From assembly GCA_028718805.1 (NCBI GenBank), contig JAQUKY010000011.1:1-44261 (forward strand): DNA of 44,261 nt. The letters run 5' to 3'. This stretch comes from Candidatus Nanoarchaeia archaeon (GTDB taxonomy: Archaea > Nanobdellota > Nanobdellia > Pacearchaeales > GW2011-AR1). Under the pieces are notes generated by a model. The model saw only the letters and a list, made by a program, of their open reading frames with translations. It made no database searches and was not told the DNA's origin. Of this stretch, positions 23,279 through 31,642 are shown one piece after another; within the stretch, counting starts at the first letter, position 1; every line of letters begins with the position of its first letter. The position numbers and the translations under genes were made by a program.

Positions 23279-25021
23279 ATGTTTAGGATACTTTTAGCAG
23301 TGCTTTTTGTTATAGGTGCAGTATTGGCATGGAAGACCTTCGGCCAGAAACAGGTAACAAATAGGGGTGGCCGATCCGAGGACAATCCATATTACTTTTT
23401 GGTGAGAATAGTGTGCGGGTTTGTACTCTTCTTGGCTGTGATTCTTATTCTATCAACTTCTTTTGTTGTAATCGGAGCCAATGAAACCGGGCACCTTATC
23501 AAAGTTTTCGGTTTCACATCTCTTCCTGAGGGGAAGATTATCGCAGCAAATGGTGAAAAAGGTAAACAGGCGCGAATTATTCCTCCAGGATTTCACTTTG
23601 AATTTCTGCTGAATGTCCTCTACAGAGTTGAGAAAAAGCAGGACATCGTTGTGCCTCCGGGATATTGCGGAAAAATAACTGCTTTAGATGGGGAACCTCT
23701 TCCTGAAGGAGAAGTTTATGCTCCTGAATGGGCTGCTGAAAACTTTGCCAACATGCTCAAAGCAGAATATTTTCTGAATAATCAAGGCAAGAAAGGCCCG
23801 CAGATCTCGGTCATCAAACCTGGAACTCAGAAAATCAATCAGTATTTGTTCGAGGTAGATGTAAAACAAAAAGTTACTACAGTAGAGCAGGGCTTTGTAG
23901 GAGTTGTTAAATCAAATGCCCAGCAAGTTCTGTATATCCAAGAAGAGGTTAATAAGCTCAACATGAGAACAACTGAGAATCTTGCCTCTTTAGTAGTTCC
24001 TAGAGGATATAGAGGAGTTTGGAAAGAAGTTCTCCCTGCCGGGCAGTATTATCTGAACAGCGATGTTTTTACAGTTATCCCTATTGACACGCGTGTTCAG
24101 ACTTGGGAATATTCTGGGGGATTTCTGAGGAGATATATAGACCTCAAGGTAGACCAGAATGGAAGTATAATCCAGACCGAGAGGCAAGAACAAATTCCTA
24201 TTCCTGAAGGCGCTGCGGATAGAGCCATAACAGTCAGGATTGAAGGATGGGAAATTCCTCTCGACTCAAGAATCCTTATCCAGGTTGACCCTGAAAAAGC
24301 TCCTTATGTTGTTGCTTCTGTTGGCAATATTGATGAGGTGGAAAATGATATTATCACACCCACATACAGGAGCATTCTGAGAAATGTCTGCGGATCAGAA
24401 GACAGGAAAGCCCTTGAATTGATTTACAACAGAGAAAATCTGGAGAGCATGGTTGAAACTCGCGTAAAACCTGAGGGAGATAAAGCCTATATCACTATCA
24501 AAGAAATTCGCTTTGGAGAACCGGCTTATCCGCCTGAGTTAATGGTTGCGAGATTAAGAGAGCAGCTTGCTGAGCAACTCAACAAAACTTTCCAGGAAGA
24601 GAAAAAGGCTCAAGACCAGAGAATTGAAACCGAGAAAGCGAGAGCGCAAGCGGATCAACAACCGACCCTTATAGAAGCACAGATTAAAAAGCAGGCGGCT
24701 GATTTTGAGAAAGATGCAGCCAAACTTAAGGGTGAAGGTGAAAAACTGAGGTTGACAGAGATAGCAATTGGTCAGAAGGCCCAGGTAGAGGTTCTTGGTG
24801 AGGACAGGGTTATGCAGCTCGCTATGCTTAAGGAAATCCTTGAAACTGCCAAGGCCAATCCTGAAATCGTGAAAGTCCCATATATATTAGTACAAGGACA
24901 GAATGGCGGGTTAGAAGGGGCAGCAGCTATTCTCGGAGCCAGCAACTTAAGTCCTGTATTGTTGGGACAACAGTCCAAAAAAGCAGACTCTCCTACGGCT
25001 CCGGCAGAGATCAAGAAGTAA
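23279..25021 (+). CDS. SPFH/band 7 (flotillin-like) protein, 580 aa
   Basis: An N-terminal TM/hydrophobic region (residues about 2-62) is followed by an SPFH region (FVVIGANETGHLIKVFGFTS, then VPRGYRGVWKEVLPAGQYYL and PIDTRVQTWE) and a C-terminal coiled coil with the usual A/E/K/Q-rich segment (QLAEQLNKTFQEEKKAQDQR, GEGEKLRLTEIAIGQ). Family members form membrane-associated scaffolds. The TTAAGGAGAA SD supports the start. Shared operator with lemA suggests co-regulation. Confidence 0.85.
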   Translation: MFRILLAVLFVIGAVLAWKTFGQKQVTNRGGRSEDNPYYFLVRIVCGFVLFLAVILILSTSFVVIGANETGHLIKVFGFTSLPEGKIIAANGEKGKQARIIPPGFHFEFLLNVLYRVEKKQDIVVPPGYCGKITALDGEPLPEGEVYAPEWAAENFANMLKAEYFLNNQGKKGPQISVIKPGTQKINQYLFEVDVKQKVTTVEQGFVGVVKSNAQQVLYIQEEVNKLNMRTTENLASLVVPRGYRGVWKEVLPAGQYYLNSDVFTVIPIDTRVQTWEYSGGFLRRYIDLKVDQNGSIIQTERQEQIPIPEGAADRAITVRIEGWEIPLDSRILIQVDPEKAPYVVASVGNIDEVENDIITPTYRSILRNVCGSEDRKALELIYNRENLESMVETRVKPEGDKAYITIKEIRFGEPAYPPELMVARLREQLAEQLNKTFQEEKKAQDQRIETEKARAQADQQPTLIEAQIKKQAADFEKDAAKLKGEGEKLRLTEIAIGQKAQVEVLGEDRVMQLAMLKEILETAKANPEIVKVPYILVQGQNGGLEGAAAILGASNLSPVLLGQQSKKADSPTAPAEIKK

Positions 25022-25057
25022 AATGTTAGTTTCATACGGCGGAATTTAATAACTGAG

Positions 25058-25159
25058 AGAAGCAACATGTGTAAAAAGATATTCTGCTTCTGAGGTTAGG
25101 GACCAGTGATATACATCTTAGATTAAATTGCCCAAGGTTTTAAGAACCTGGCTGGTCCC
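25058..25159 (+). ncRNA. tRNA-like structured RNA element, copy 2
   Basis: Upstream hairpin AGAAGCA (25058-25064)/TGCTTCT (25085-25091), then GGGACCAG (25099-25106)/CTGGTCCC (25152-25159) enclosing CATCTTAGATTAA (shared with copy 1) and AGGTT-TTAAG-AACCT. U-tract follows. It repeats the architecture of 18404-18485 with different inner stem bases. Confidence 0.45.
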
Positions 25160-25188
25160 ATTTTTGTTTTTATACTATACATACTCCT

Positions 25189-25275
25189 GGGCTGGGTTTC
25201 TCTTATTTTTTACTTGGCTTTTGGCGTTAACCGCAAACCCCCAACTGAGTAATTGGACTCAGCCCTCTTTTTTTG
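25189..25275 (+). terminator. Long hairpin ending in a U-tract
   Basis: GGGCTG (25189-25194) pairs with CAGCCC (25260-25265), inner GGGTTT/AAACCC and GAGT/ACTC, followed by TCTTTTTTTG. Companion of tRNA-like copy 2, as 18508-18590 is of copy 1. Confidence 0.5.
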
Positions 25276-25299
25276 TTTAAATTCTTAAGGAGAATATTT

Positions 25300-25953
25300 A
25301 TGAGCAAATCAAATGTCTTGATAATCGAAGGAAGTGTTGCTGAAGCAAATGCGATGAGAAAGTTTTTTTCAGATTCTGTTTCTAAGTTAGGAGATTATTT
25401 TAGGGGTCTTTATCAGCTTCCAAAAGACTCTGATGATTTTGGATTTAATTTAACTACTGCGGTAGGTATTAAAAAAATCTGCAAGTCATTAGAAGGAAGC
25501 GAGCCTGCTTATGACATAATTATTATCGGGGATAGTCATATTGACCAGAAGACTATTTTGAAATCCCTAAACAGGCTGAATTACAAGCCCATAATAATTG
25601 TTATTACTTCTGATTATTCAATGAGTTCAATTTGTGAGATTATGCGGCTTGGTGCATGGACTTGTGTTCCTGTTCATTCTTTAGATCTTGTTTTTAAGAA
25701 AACGCTTTTGGCATTAGAAGAGAAAGAAAGACAGGCTAAACAGAATGAATTGAACAGGGAAGGTAATGAGTTCGTTGCTGATAATTATCGTACTAAACTT
25801 TATCCAAAGTACAAAGATAACTTTATTGCCTGTGAAAAAAAGAAAGGTAAGTGGAAAGTTGTTGCAGCTTCTCCAAGTTACCTGGGACTTTTAATAAAGC
25901 TTGGAAAAGACTGGGAAGAAAGAGAGTTGCATTTTTGTTTTATCAAAAGTTAA
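25300..25953 (+). CDS. Receiver-like domain protein, 217 aa
   Basis: ATG at 25300 follows AAGGAG. Residues 5-140 have a CheY-like pattern: NVLIIE, DIIIIGDSH with D78, IIVITSD with T103, and a final strand TCVPVHS. The second acidic residue of the early pair is a Gly and the conserved Lys before the cis-Pro is a Val, so phosphorylation is doubtful. The C-terminal 60 residues (KGKWKVVAASPSYLGLLIKLG) are of unknown fold. No DNA-binding domain. Confidence 0.6.
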   Translation: MSKSNVLIIEGSVAEANAMRKFFSDSVSKLGDYFRGLYQLPKDSDDFGFNLTTAVGIKKICKSLEGSEPAYDIIIIGDSHIDQKTILKSLNRLNYKPIIIVITSDYSMSSICEIMRLGAWTCVPVHSLDLVFKKTLLALEEKERQAKQNELNREGNEFVADNYRTKLYPKYKDNFIACEKKKGKWKVVAASPSYLGLLIKLGKDWEERELHFCFIKS

Positions 25954-25976
25954 CAGGATAAAACATTATTTGGAAG

Positions 25977-25985
25977 AAAGGAGGT
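25977..25985 (+). promoter_or_regulatory. Orphan perfect Shine-Dalgarno
   Basis: AAAGGAGGT without an ATG in range; a TTG 2 nt later opens a 20-codon frame. Similar sequence (TGAAAGTTGTT) follows here and at 27062. Confidence 0.35.
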
Positions 25986-26122
25986 CATTGCAAAAGTTAA
26001 AAATCAGATTTGCTGAAAGTTGTTCTATGTTTTTTGTTTGGGGGATGTAAGATTATGGTGTGTTACCATGATCAGATGTTAATAAAGATTTTGTTTAACA
26101 ATTTTTATTGGAGAAATTAAAG

Positions 26123-27031
26123 ATGATTAGAAGTAAATTTTTCACAATTTGTCTGATGGCGCTGGTATCAATATTCCTCAGTGTTGCGATTGCTGATACA
26201 GAGCAAAACACGAATGTTGATACATCAACGATAGTGCTTGCAGGAGCAAATGCAGATCCTTCGGTCAACATAGTCAGTGAAGCCAGCAAGTTTAATACTC
26301 CCCCGGCGTATGTACTTATGAACCCGGGCTTGCTTCATGTTGCGTCACCACGTCCTGCAATGCGGAATGGAAACAATTTTAGTGAAGCGTTTCTGGATGG
26401 ATATTACACCAAGCAGATGACGAAGATGGCTATTAAAGGCACTTGTGGCTGGTTCGGCGAGAAGTATAAAGAGAATAAAGCTCTTGTCCGCACTAACTGC
26501 GATTCAAGTGGTATTGGTGAAGGTGCTCCATTAGACAAGGATGGAAACCCAATTCCGGGAGTTATGGTTTTGCATATGATTAATCGTCTTGACGCATTTA
26601 AGGTTATGAGAGATTATGACCTTATGGGTTTTCGGACTGTCGAAGGCGATACTGACATCATGGTCTTCCAGGGCGAGATGAAGGAAGTTGGCAAGGCTAT
26701 ATGTGATAAAGCAGACCTCGTCCTTGTTTATGGCGCAATGAATATTGGAACACACGCAGACAGCTTTGGTATCGGTGCTTCTCCGGCAACTTCATACCAG
26801 AACAGTTCGTTTGTAGCCAGCATGGGATATGTCAGCGCCAATACCTTCGCTTCAGGCAAGCCTCAGGTTTCTATTCTTATACTTAAGAAGAAGACGGAAC
26901 CAGTAAGTAAAACAAGTGCCGAGAACTTGTATGAGAAGTATTATTATGAATTACCGAAGTCTCAAGAGAAAAATGCAGAACCCAAACAGCCTGATGTCGT
27001 TGACTTAAAAAATGAGAAAGTCCTCGAGTAA
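26123..27031 (+). CDS. Secreted protein of unknown family, 302 aa
   Basis: Start at 26123 (TTGGAGAAAT upstream). Signal peptide MIRSKFFTICLMALVSIFLS...VAIA. The mature part begins DTEQNTNVDT, has Cys at about residues 108 and 123, and its C-terminal 30 residues are Lys/Glu/Pro-rich. No domain recognised. TTGTTTAACAA at 26091-26101 resembles part of the shared inverted repeat. Confidence 0.6.
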   Translation: MIRSKFFTICLMALVSIFLSVAIADTEQNTNVDTSTIVLAGANADPSVNIVSEASKFNTPPAYVLMNPGLLHVASPRPAMRNGNNFSEAFLDGYYTKQMTKMAIKGTCGWFGEKYKENKALVRTNCDSSGIGEGAPLDKDGNPIPGVMVLHMINRLDAFKVMRDYDLMGFRTVEGDTDIMVFQGEMKEVGKAICDKADLVLVYGAMNIGTHADSFGIGASPATSYQNSSFVASMGYVSANTFASGKPQVSILILKKKTEPVSKTSAENLYEKYYYELPKSQEKNAEPKQPDVVDLKNEKVLE

Positions 27032-27061
27032 TTCTGCGCTTTCTTTGTTACTTTGGGGGAG

Positions 27062-27070
27062 AAAGGAGGT
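27062..27070 (+). promoter_or_regulatory. Orphan perfect Shine-Dalgarno
   Basis: AAAGGAGGT with no near start codon; followed by sequence resembling that after 25985. Confidence 0.35.
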
Positions 27071-27114
27071 ATCAACAAAACCCCAATTTGTTTTTTGTTG
27101 AAAGTTGTTATGTG

Positions 27115-27136
27115 TTGTTAGTGAAGTAACTGACAA
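27115..27136. promoter_or_regulatory. Inverted repeat upstream of the 72-residue repeat gene
   Basis: TTGTTAGT and ACTGACAA separated by 6 nt; the same TTGTTRG...CTGACAA form as upstream of lemA and the SPFH gene, 50 nt before the ATG. Confidence 0.45.
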
Positions 27137-27185
27137 CAGAAATTTGCAAATTTTTGTGTCCAATCGGACAAAGGAGTGTTTTAAA

Positions 27186-28136
27186 ATGAATAGGAAGATT
27201 TTTTCTTTGATTACAATTGTTATGCTGGTCGTGGGTGGAATTGCTTTTGCGGGACATCATGAAGAGCTTTCCACATTTGCTGGTGTGAATGGCGACCAAA
27301 GCATTAAGGGTTGCGGAACTGCCGGAATGGATGCAAGTATTTTGAGCGGGCAAATAGACACACCATTCCTTACTGCTCAGGGCGGTATAGCTGAGATAGA
27401 CCTTTGTATTATGGGCAAGGGCAAGCTTAAACAGGCCGGTTGTGCAATTGTTGAGAATGAGATTGATAAATGTCGTCTTGAAAAAGAGACACTCGCAAGT
27501 GCAGGCGGCGGTCAGGAGATTAAGGGTTGCGGAGCTGCTGAAGCCAGTTATGGTGCAGCTTCAATGCAAATCGAGACTCCTTGCCTTACTGCTCAGGGCG
27601 GTATAGCTGAGACAGATCAGTTGATGACTGGTGCTGGCAAGCTTGAACAGGGTGGCGGTGCAACTGTTGAGAATGAAATTGACAAATGCCGCACTGAAAT
27701 AGAGCAATCAGCATGTGCTGGTGGTGGCCAAAGTATTAGAGGTAATGGTGGTGCTGAAGCCAGTTATGGTGCAGCCGCAGGACAAGTCGAGACACCTTTT
27801 CTTACTGCCCAGGCCGGTGCAGCTGAGACAGACCAGCTTATGATTGGTACTGGATGTCTTGAACAGGGCGCTGGAATACATCTGGAAAATGAGATCGATT
27901 CTCGCGGTTTCGAAGCTGAACAAAGTGTTTGCGGCTCGAATAATCAGCGTGCCTACGGCGAAGCAGTTATGGCAAACAGCCTGAGTGGATGCGCTGCGCA
28001 GGTACAAACTCCATGCCTTACTGCCCAGGTTGCCAATGTCAACTCGAGTTCGTTTATGGCCGGCTCAGGATGTTTGTCAAGCAGTACAAACATTAGTGTA
28101 AGCAACAGGATTGAATCAAACGGAGGTCCTAAGTAA
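27186..28136 (+). CDS. Secreted protein of four 72-residue repeats, 316 aa
   Basis: Signal peptide to about residue 23, then repeats at 38-109, 110-181, 182-253 and a shortened 254-316. Each has Q-(S/E)-I-(K/R)-G, then (Q/M)(I/V)-(D/E)-TP(F/C)LTAQ, (I/A)(A)E(I/T)D, G-(K/C)-L-(K/E)-Q and (V/L)-ENEID. Gly/Ala/Gln-rich, no membrane segment; likely a beta-rich or fibrous secreted protein. SD AAAGGAG upstream; start at 27186 removes a long, signal-less extension. Family not recognised. Confidence 0.75.
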   Translation: MNRKIFSLITIVMLVVGGIAFAGHHEELSTFAGVNGDQSIKGCGTAGMDASILSGQIDTPFLTAQGGIAEIDLCIMGKGKLKQAGCAIVENEIDKCRLEKETLASAGGGQEIKGCGAAEASYGAASMQIETPCLTAQGGIAETDQLMTGAGKLEQGGGATVENEIDKCRTEIEQSACAGGGQSIRGNGGAEASYGAAAGQVETPFLTAQAGAAETDQLMIGTGCLEQGAGIHLENEIDSRGFEAEQSVCGSNNQRAYGEAVMANSLSGCAAQVQTPCLTAQVANVNSSSFMAGSGCLSSSTNISVSNRIESNGGPK

Positions 28137-28186
28137 GGCAATCACCTGATTTGTGACCTAGTTTGACGTTTATGTATTGATTTCGG

Positions 28187-28238
28187 GGGACTCTATCTGG
28201 ATTTTTGTTTTAATTTGGATAGAGTCCCTTCTTTTTTT
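28187..28238 (+). terminator. Strong terminator after the repeat-protein gene
   Basis: GGGACTCTATC (28187-28197) pairs with GATAGAGTCCC (28218-28228), 20-nt loop, then TTCTTTTTTT. An 11-bp perfect stem. Confidence 0.75.
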
Positions 28239-28334
28239 AAGACTAACTATAATCTCTAATCTTTTTTATCAGGATTACAGGCGATTATTAGTCTTAAAAA
28301 AATAAAAATTATCATTTAAAGAAAGGGGTAATTT

Positions 28335-29219
28335 ATGAAAAAGTTAATCATAGTCTGGTTAGTATCATTTCCAGTTATATTTCTTGCTGGATGCGGTGAA
28401 CAAATGTCAATAACAACATCTAAAGGGTTTTTTAATGATTATCTTGATGACGAGATTATCCAGCGCAAAGCTAATTATAAGGAGGGTGTTAACACAATAA
28501 ACAAACTGGCTTTGGAGATACAGGAAGTCAGGGAAAAAGGAAGTGCAGAAGAAAAACAGGCAATTGAAGAAGGAAAGTTTCCAAAATATCGAGAATTTTT
28601 GCAATTAGTGCAGGAGAATCAGAAGGAAAAACAGGAGATAATCAGGGAAGTATTGGTATCTGATTGTAATCTGAATCCATCTGACATATGGATGGAAAAA
28701 AATCCAAACCTTGTTTATGTCAGGTATAATGGATTATTAATTCAGATTCAAACACTCTTTGTAGGACAGGTAAGAGCAAGAATGGCTAACGAAGCAATGA
28801 TTAATAAGGACTTTAATTTTAAAGTCAGTCCTGATGAAAAATATTTCAGGAAAATGGAGTTGTTGAGCAATAATCTTGCTTTGCCAACAGAGTCGCCTAA
28901 ATCATATATTGATGAGTCTACATTAAGGAAAGTTTGTGTATTGCGGGAGGCTTATAACTACAGGGAAGTATGGATTCTTGGGACTCCCTGGTCGGCAATG
29001 AAAGTTATGATTCAGATTGCTGATATGCCTCTTGATAAGCTTGTTAGATTGCAATCCAAGAACAAGGATAATCCTCTTGTTTTTATGCTTGAAGTAGAAG
29101 ACCCACGACCAGAAGATAAAAAAATAGCCAGCCCAGAAGAGTCAGAACCTTCAGCAAATAGCGGGTGGTTTATTAAAAGGGCCAAAGAATACGCAAAAAG
29201 ATGGTTTGAAATTGAATAA
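28335..29219 (+). CDS. Lipoprotein of unknown family, 294 aa
   Basis: MKKLIIVWLVSFPVIFLAGCGE: signal peptide with lipobox LAGC. The mature part is helical and charged (residues 45-110), and the C-terminal half is mixed. No known domain. SD AAAGGGG upstream. Lipid-anchored outer surface protein inferred. Confidence 0.65.
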   Translation: MKKLIIVWLVSFPVIFLAGCGEQMSITTSKGFFNDYLDDEIIQRKANYKEGVNTINKLALEIQEVREKGSAEEKQAIEEGKFPKYREFLQLVQENQKEKQEIIREVLVSDCNLNPSDIWMEKNPNLVYVRYNGLLIQIQTLFVGQVRARMANEAMINKDFNFKVSPDEKYFRKMELLSNNLALPTESPKSYIDESTLRKVCVLREAYNYREVWILGTPWSAMKVMIQIADMPLDKLVRLQSKNKDNPLVFMLEVEDPRPEDKKIASPEESEPSANSGWFIKRAKEYAKRWFEIE

Positions 29220-29245
29220 GGGTTTATTTTTTTAAGGAATTTTTT

Positions 29246-29318
29246 GGGAGGGTCGGGTTTCTTTTGTTTTGGGCATTATAGCACCCCGTTTTGCCAAACA
29301 CGAGAACCTCCCTCCTTT
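29246..29318 (+). terminator. Long hairpin after the lipoprotein gene
   Basis: GGGAGG (29246-29251) pairs with CCTCCC (29307-29312), with an inner GGG/CCC stem; TCCTTTTG follows. Confidence 0.4.
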
Positions 29319-29354
29319 TGCAATCATTTTATTGCATTTCTTATCCTCCTAACG

Positions 29355-29412
29355 AAAATAGCAAGATGAGACAAAACCTTCACTATGATTATAATCTTGC
29401 TATTTTTTTTGG
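29355..29412 (+). terminator. Terminator hairpin, copy 1
   Basis: AAAATAGCAAGA (29355-29366) pairs with TCTTGCTATTTT (29395-29406), then a T-run. The loop shares TGAGACAAAACCTTCACTAT with the copy at 31079. Confidence 0.65.
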
Positions 29413-29457
29413 CATTTTAATATTTTTTTGCAAAATTTCTGAAGAGAAGGAGAATTT

Positions 29458-29685
29458 ATGGCTAAAGCCGAAAAAAAGAAAGAAGAAAAGCAGAAACCTA
29501 AAGTTGTATGCCCGGAATGTGGCGGCGATAATCTTGATGTCACTGATACTGATGGGGGGATATCAGATGGTGAGATTACAGAAAACACTGCCTGTCTTGA
29601 TTGCGGGTGTGAATTTGATGTGAAAGCCAAAGTCTGTGACGTGGAGATTACGGTTATTCCAGATGAGGAACCAGATGGATCTTAA
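29458..29685 (+). CDS. Small zinc-ribbon protein, 75 aa
   Basis: Lys-rich start, then CPECGG ... CLDCGC: two CxxC knuckles about 28 residues apart, a zinc ribbon. The C-terminus is acidic. No signal peptide, so cytoplasmic. SD GAAGGAGAAT precedes the ATG. Confidence 0.65.
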   Translation: MAKAEKKKEEKQKPKVVCPECGGDNLDVTDTDGGISDGEITENTACLDCGCEFDVKAKVCDVEITVIPDEEPDGS

Positions 29686-29802
29686 TTTTCTTTGTGAGAG
29701 CGGAAAGGCAAGGTGAGATTTTCAAGAAGACTTAGAAGACGCTTAGTTTTTGTTGTTTCGAAACCATTTTATTATTTTTTTAAAAGAAGGGAAATTTGAA
29801 TT

Positions 29803-30951
29803 ATGAAGAAGATGATATTGATTTTTCTCGTTGTGGTTTTATTGACCTCGGTTATTGCAAAGGCTGATGTGTATGAGCCGAGTGATCCTAATGCTGCAGG
29901 TACAAAATATGTTCTGGACCCCAATACCTGGGTTGATATCAATGACCCAAATAATACTACCTCCTATCCTGATGATGCAAATGATACTGCGGTGATGTTC
30001 CATACCATAGGAGGTCCTTCCCTACTGACCCATGTGTTGAATTATGATGAAGAGTGGAACCTTGGTAAAATCATAATCGGGTCTGATGATCCAAATTTGG
30101 GCATCTCAGATCCCAGAGATTCTGGAGCTTTTACGTCCAGACGCAGATCATTAATCAATGTGATAGATATGAGTGTTTTTGGGATGCAAGGCTCGCGTTG
30201 CTGGCTGGAAGGTGATGCCTATTGCAGCGGGAGATTTTACAATGGAAACGGCAGTCCAAATGGCTCGACCACTTTGAGAGGCATCCTGTCTGTACAAGGC
30301 AAAATAGAGCCTTCGCAGAAGAAATATGATGCGATAGTTGCTATGGCAAAGAGAAACTTCGAAGACCCGAACAGCCTGACTGATAAAGACCGCCAGAACC
30401 TATATGAGGATATTCTCCATCACCTTACTGCAAGGGCAGGAGCATTCACAATTGATGGCGGTGAGATAATAGCCCCAGAGATAAATGGAAAATTTTCCCT
30501 TGCTTATGGGATAATAAAAAGCCCGAATTATCTTGAAGGTGACATCAATGGAGATGGATATGTAGATTTCGAGGACTTTGCAATATTTGCAGGCAATTGG
30601 CTGAAGAATAAATGGAACAGCCAGTCAATGATGTCTATGCCCGAAGAAGGTGATAATGGCGGTCTGGAAGAGGAGATGCAATCAGAATCTGAATCAGTAG
30701 AAGAGGTTGAAGCCGAGCCTGCTGAGATTGAATCTGTTACTGAAAATCCAACTCCGGCCGAACCCGAACCTGTTGCTGAAATTGCAGTTGCTGAAGAGGC
30801 TTACGAGGAACCTTATGAAGAAGTTACTATGATGACACAAAATGATATCCAGGAGTTGAAACGGTGGATCAAGGAAGTATGCAGTGATCCTAATAATGGG
30901 ATTGAAAATTGTAGCGATACAAGCTGGATAGACGCTATAAGTGCTTTGTAA
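29803..30951 (+). CDS. Secreted protein with dockerin-like repeat, 382 aa
   Basis: Signal peptide (residues 1-22), then YEPSDPNAAG-type Asp/Asn/Pro-rich start. A dockerin type I-like EF-hand unit (EGDINGDGYVDFEDFAIFAG) at about 244-263 is followed by NWLKN. An acidic Glu/Pro-rich stretch (285-340) ends in a helical C-terminus. The dockerin-like G-D-x-N-x-D-G ... F-A-x-x-W form is common in Planctomycetota surface proteins. Function likely extracellular, Ca2+-dependent; substrate unknown. Confidence 0.75.
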   Translation: MKKMILIFLVVVLLTSVIAKADVYEPSDPNAAGTKYVLDPNTWVDINDPNNTTSYPDDANDTAVMFHTIGGPSLLTHVLNYDEEWNLGKIIIGSDDPNLGISDPRDSGAFTSRRRSLINVIDMSVFGMQGSRCWLEGDAYCSGRFYNGNGSPNGSTTLRGILSVQGKIEPSQKKYDAIVAMAKRNFEDPNSLTDKDRQNLYEDILHHLTARAGAFTIDGGEIIAPEINGKFSLAYGIIKSPNYLEGDINGDGYVDFEDFAIFAGNWLKNKWNSQSMMSMPEEGDNGGLEEEMQSESESVEEVEAEPAEIESVTENPTPAEPEPVAEIAVAEEAYEEPYEEVTMMTQNDIQELKRWIKEVCSDPNNGIENCSDTSWIDAISAL

Positions 30952-31078
30952 TATACTTTTTTGTTTTTGACAGGGGTGTGTTTTGGGTCTCTTATATAAC
31001 ACAGTGTTTTTGTGTGAAGGTGAGACTCTCCCCCTTGTTTTAAATTATTCATCATATTTCGCATTCTTCCTCCTAACG

Positions 31079-31130
31079 AAAATAGCAAGATGAGATAAAA
31101 CCTTCACTATACTCTTGCTATTTTTTTTGG
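31079..31130 (+). terminator. Terminator hairpin, copy 2, at the end of unit 1
   Basis: AAAATAGCAAGA (31079-31090) pairs with TCTTGCTATTTT (31113-31124) followed by TTTTGG. The gap 30952-31642 (690 nt) holds this, the inverted-repeat site, element A2 and the GRAATACC repeats. Confidence 0.65.
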
Positions 31131-31137
31131 TTTCTAT

Positions 31138-31169
31138 TATATACTACAATATATATCTTACAGTATATA
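31138..31169. repeat. Inverted-repeat site S, copy 1
   Basis: TATATACT, 16 nt, AGTATATA. An equal site with the same 16-nt spacing lies at 40397-40428; TTCTATTA precedes both. Direct copies bounding unit 2. Confidence 0.6.
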
Positions 31170-31188
31170 TTTTTAATCTCATAAAGTT

Positions 31189-31219
31189 TAACTATTGAAT
31201 AGTAACTTTTAAATAGTTA
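31189..31219. repeat. Inverted repeat with 8-bp arms
   Basis: TAACTATT and AATAGTTA, 15 nt apart, with an extra AATAGT half-site inside. Confidence 0.4.
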
Positions 31220-31380
31220 CAAATCTTTGATTTTATGTCAATAATTACAATCATATTCATAACATAAACAAACAAAAATAACAACATACATACCACAAAC
31301 CACACAGCAAGTGAAGTTACAACAGAGATAAAACACAAACAAAGATAAGCAACAATTAGAGAAAATTGTGGTTTGAACAT
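31192..31380 (-). CDS. Possible small hydrophobic protein in element A2, 62 aa
   Basis: Minus-strand frame from MFKPQFSLIVAYLC, with two very hydrophobic segments. TATA-like TTTTATATCC lies upstream on this strand. The matching place in element A1 reads MFKPHYLL but has a stop and a non-triplet length difference, so either A1 is decayed or neither is coding. Confidence 0.25.
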   Translation of the reverse strand: MFKPQFSLIVAYLCLCFISVVTSLAVWFVVCMLLFLFVYVMNMIVIIDIKSKICNYLKVTIQ

Positions 31381-31553
31381 GCATATTAATTTAATAAAAA
31401 CAAAAAATGCATGCGAAAATATCCTAAACTCTTGGCACAAAGCCATTAAAAACAGGATATAAAATTTAAGATTTTCTTAGAGTTAATTATCTCTAACGAG
31501 CGAAATACCTTTCGAGTTAAGGTAAAAAATAGCAACTAATGATGTGAAATACC
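31249..31553 (+). other. Leader element A, copy 2 (structured, A-rich)
   Basis: Aligns with 14262-14590. Pairings: CAAACCAC (31296-31303) with GTGGTTTG (31368-31375); CATGCAT (31378-31384) with ATGCATG (31407-31413); ATATCCT (31419-31425) with AGGATAT (31454-31460), enclosing TGGC/GCCA. Several bases differ from copy 1, always on both sides of a pair. GAAATACC at 31502-31509 and 31546-31553 follow, 44 nt apart. Stands 90 nt before the first gene of unit 2. Confidence 0.5.
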
Positions 31554-31642
31554 TTATTTTTATGGTAATTTAAATAAAATATTAGCAATCAACATTTCTA
31601 TTTTGACACAGAGGTTACAAAACCGTAAGGAGATAAATTATC

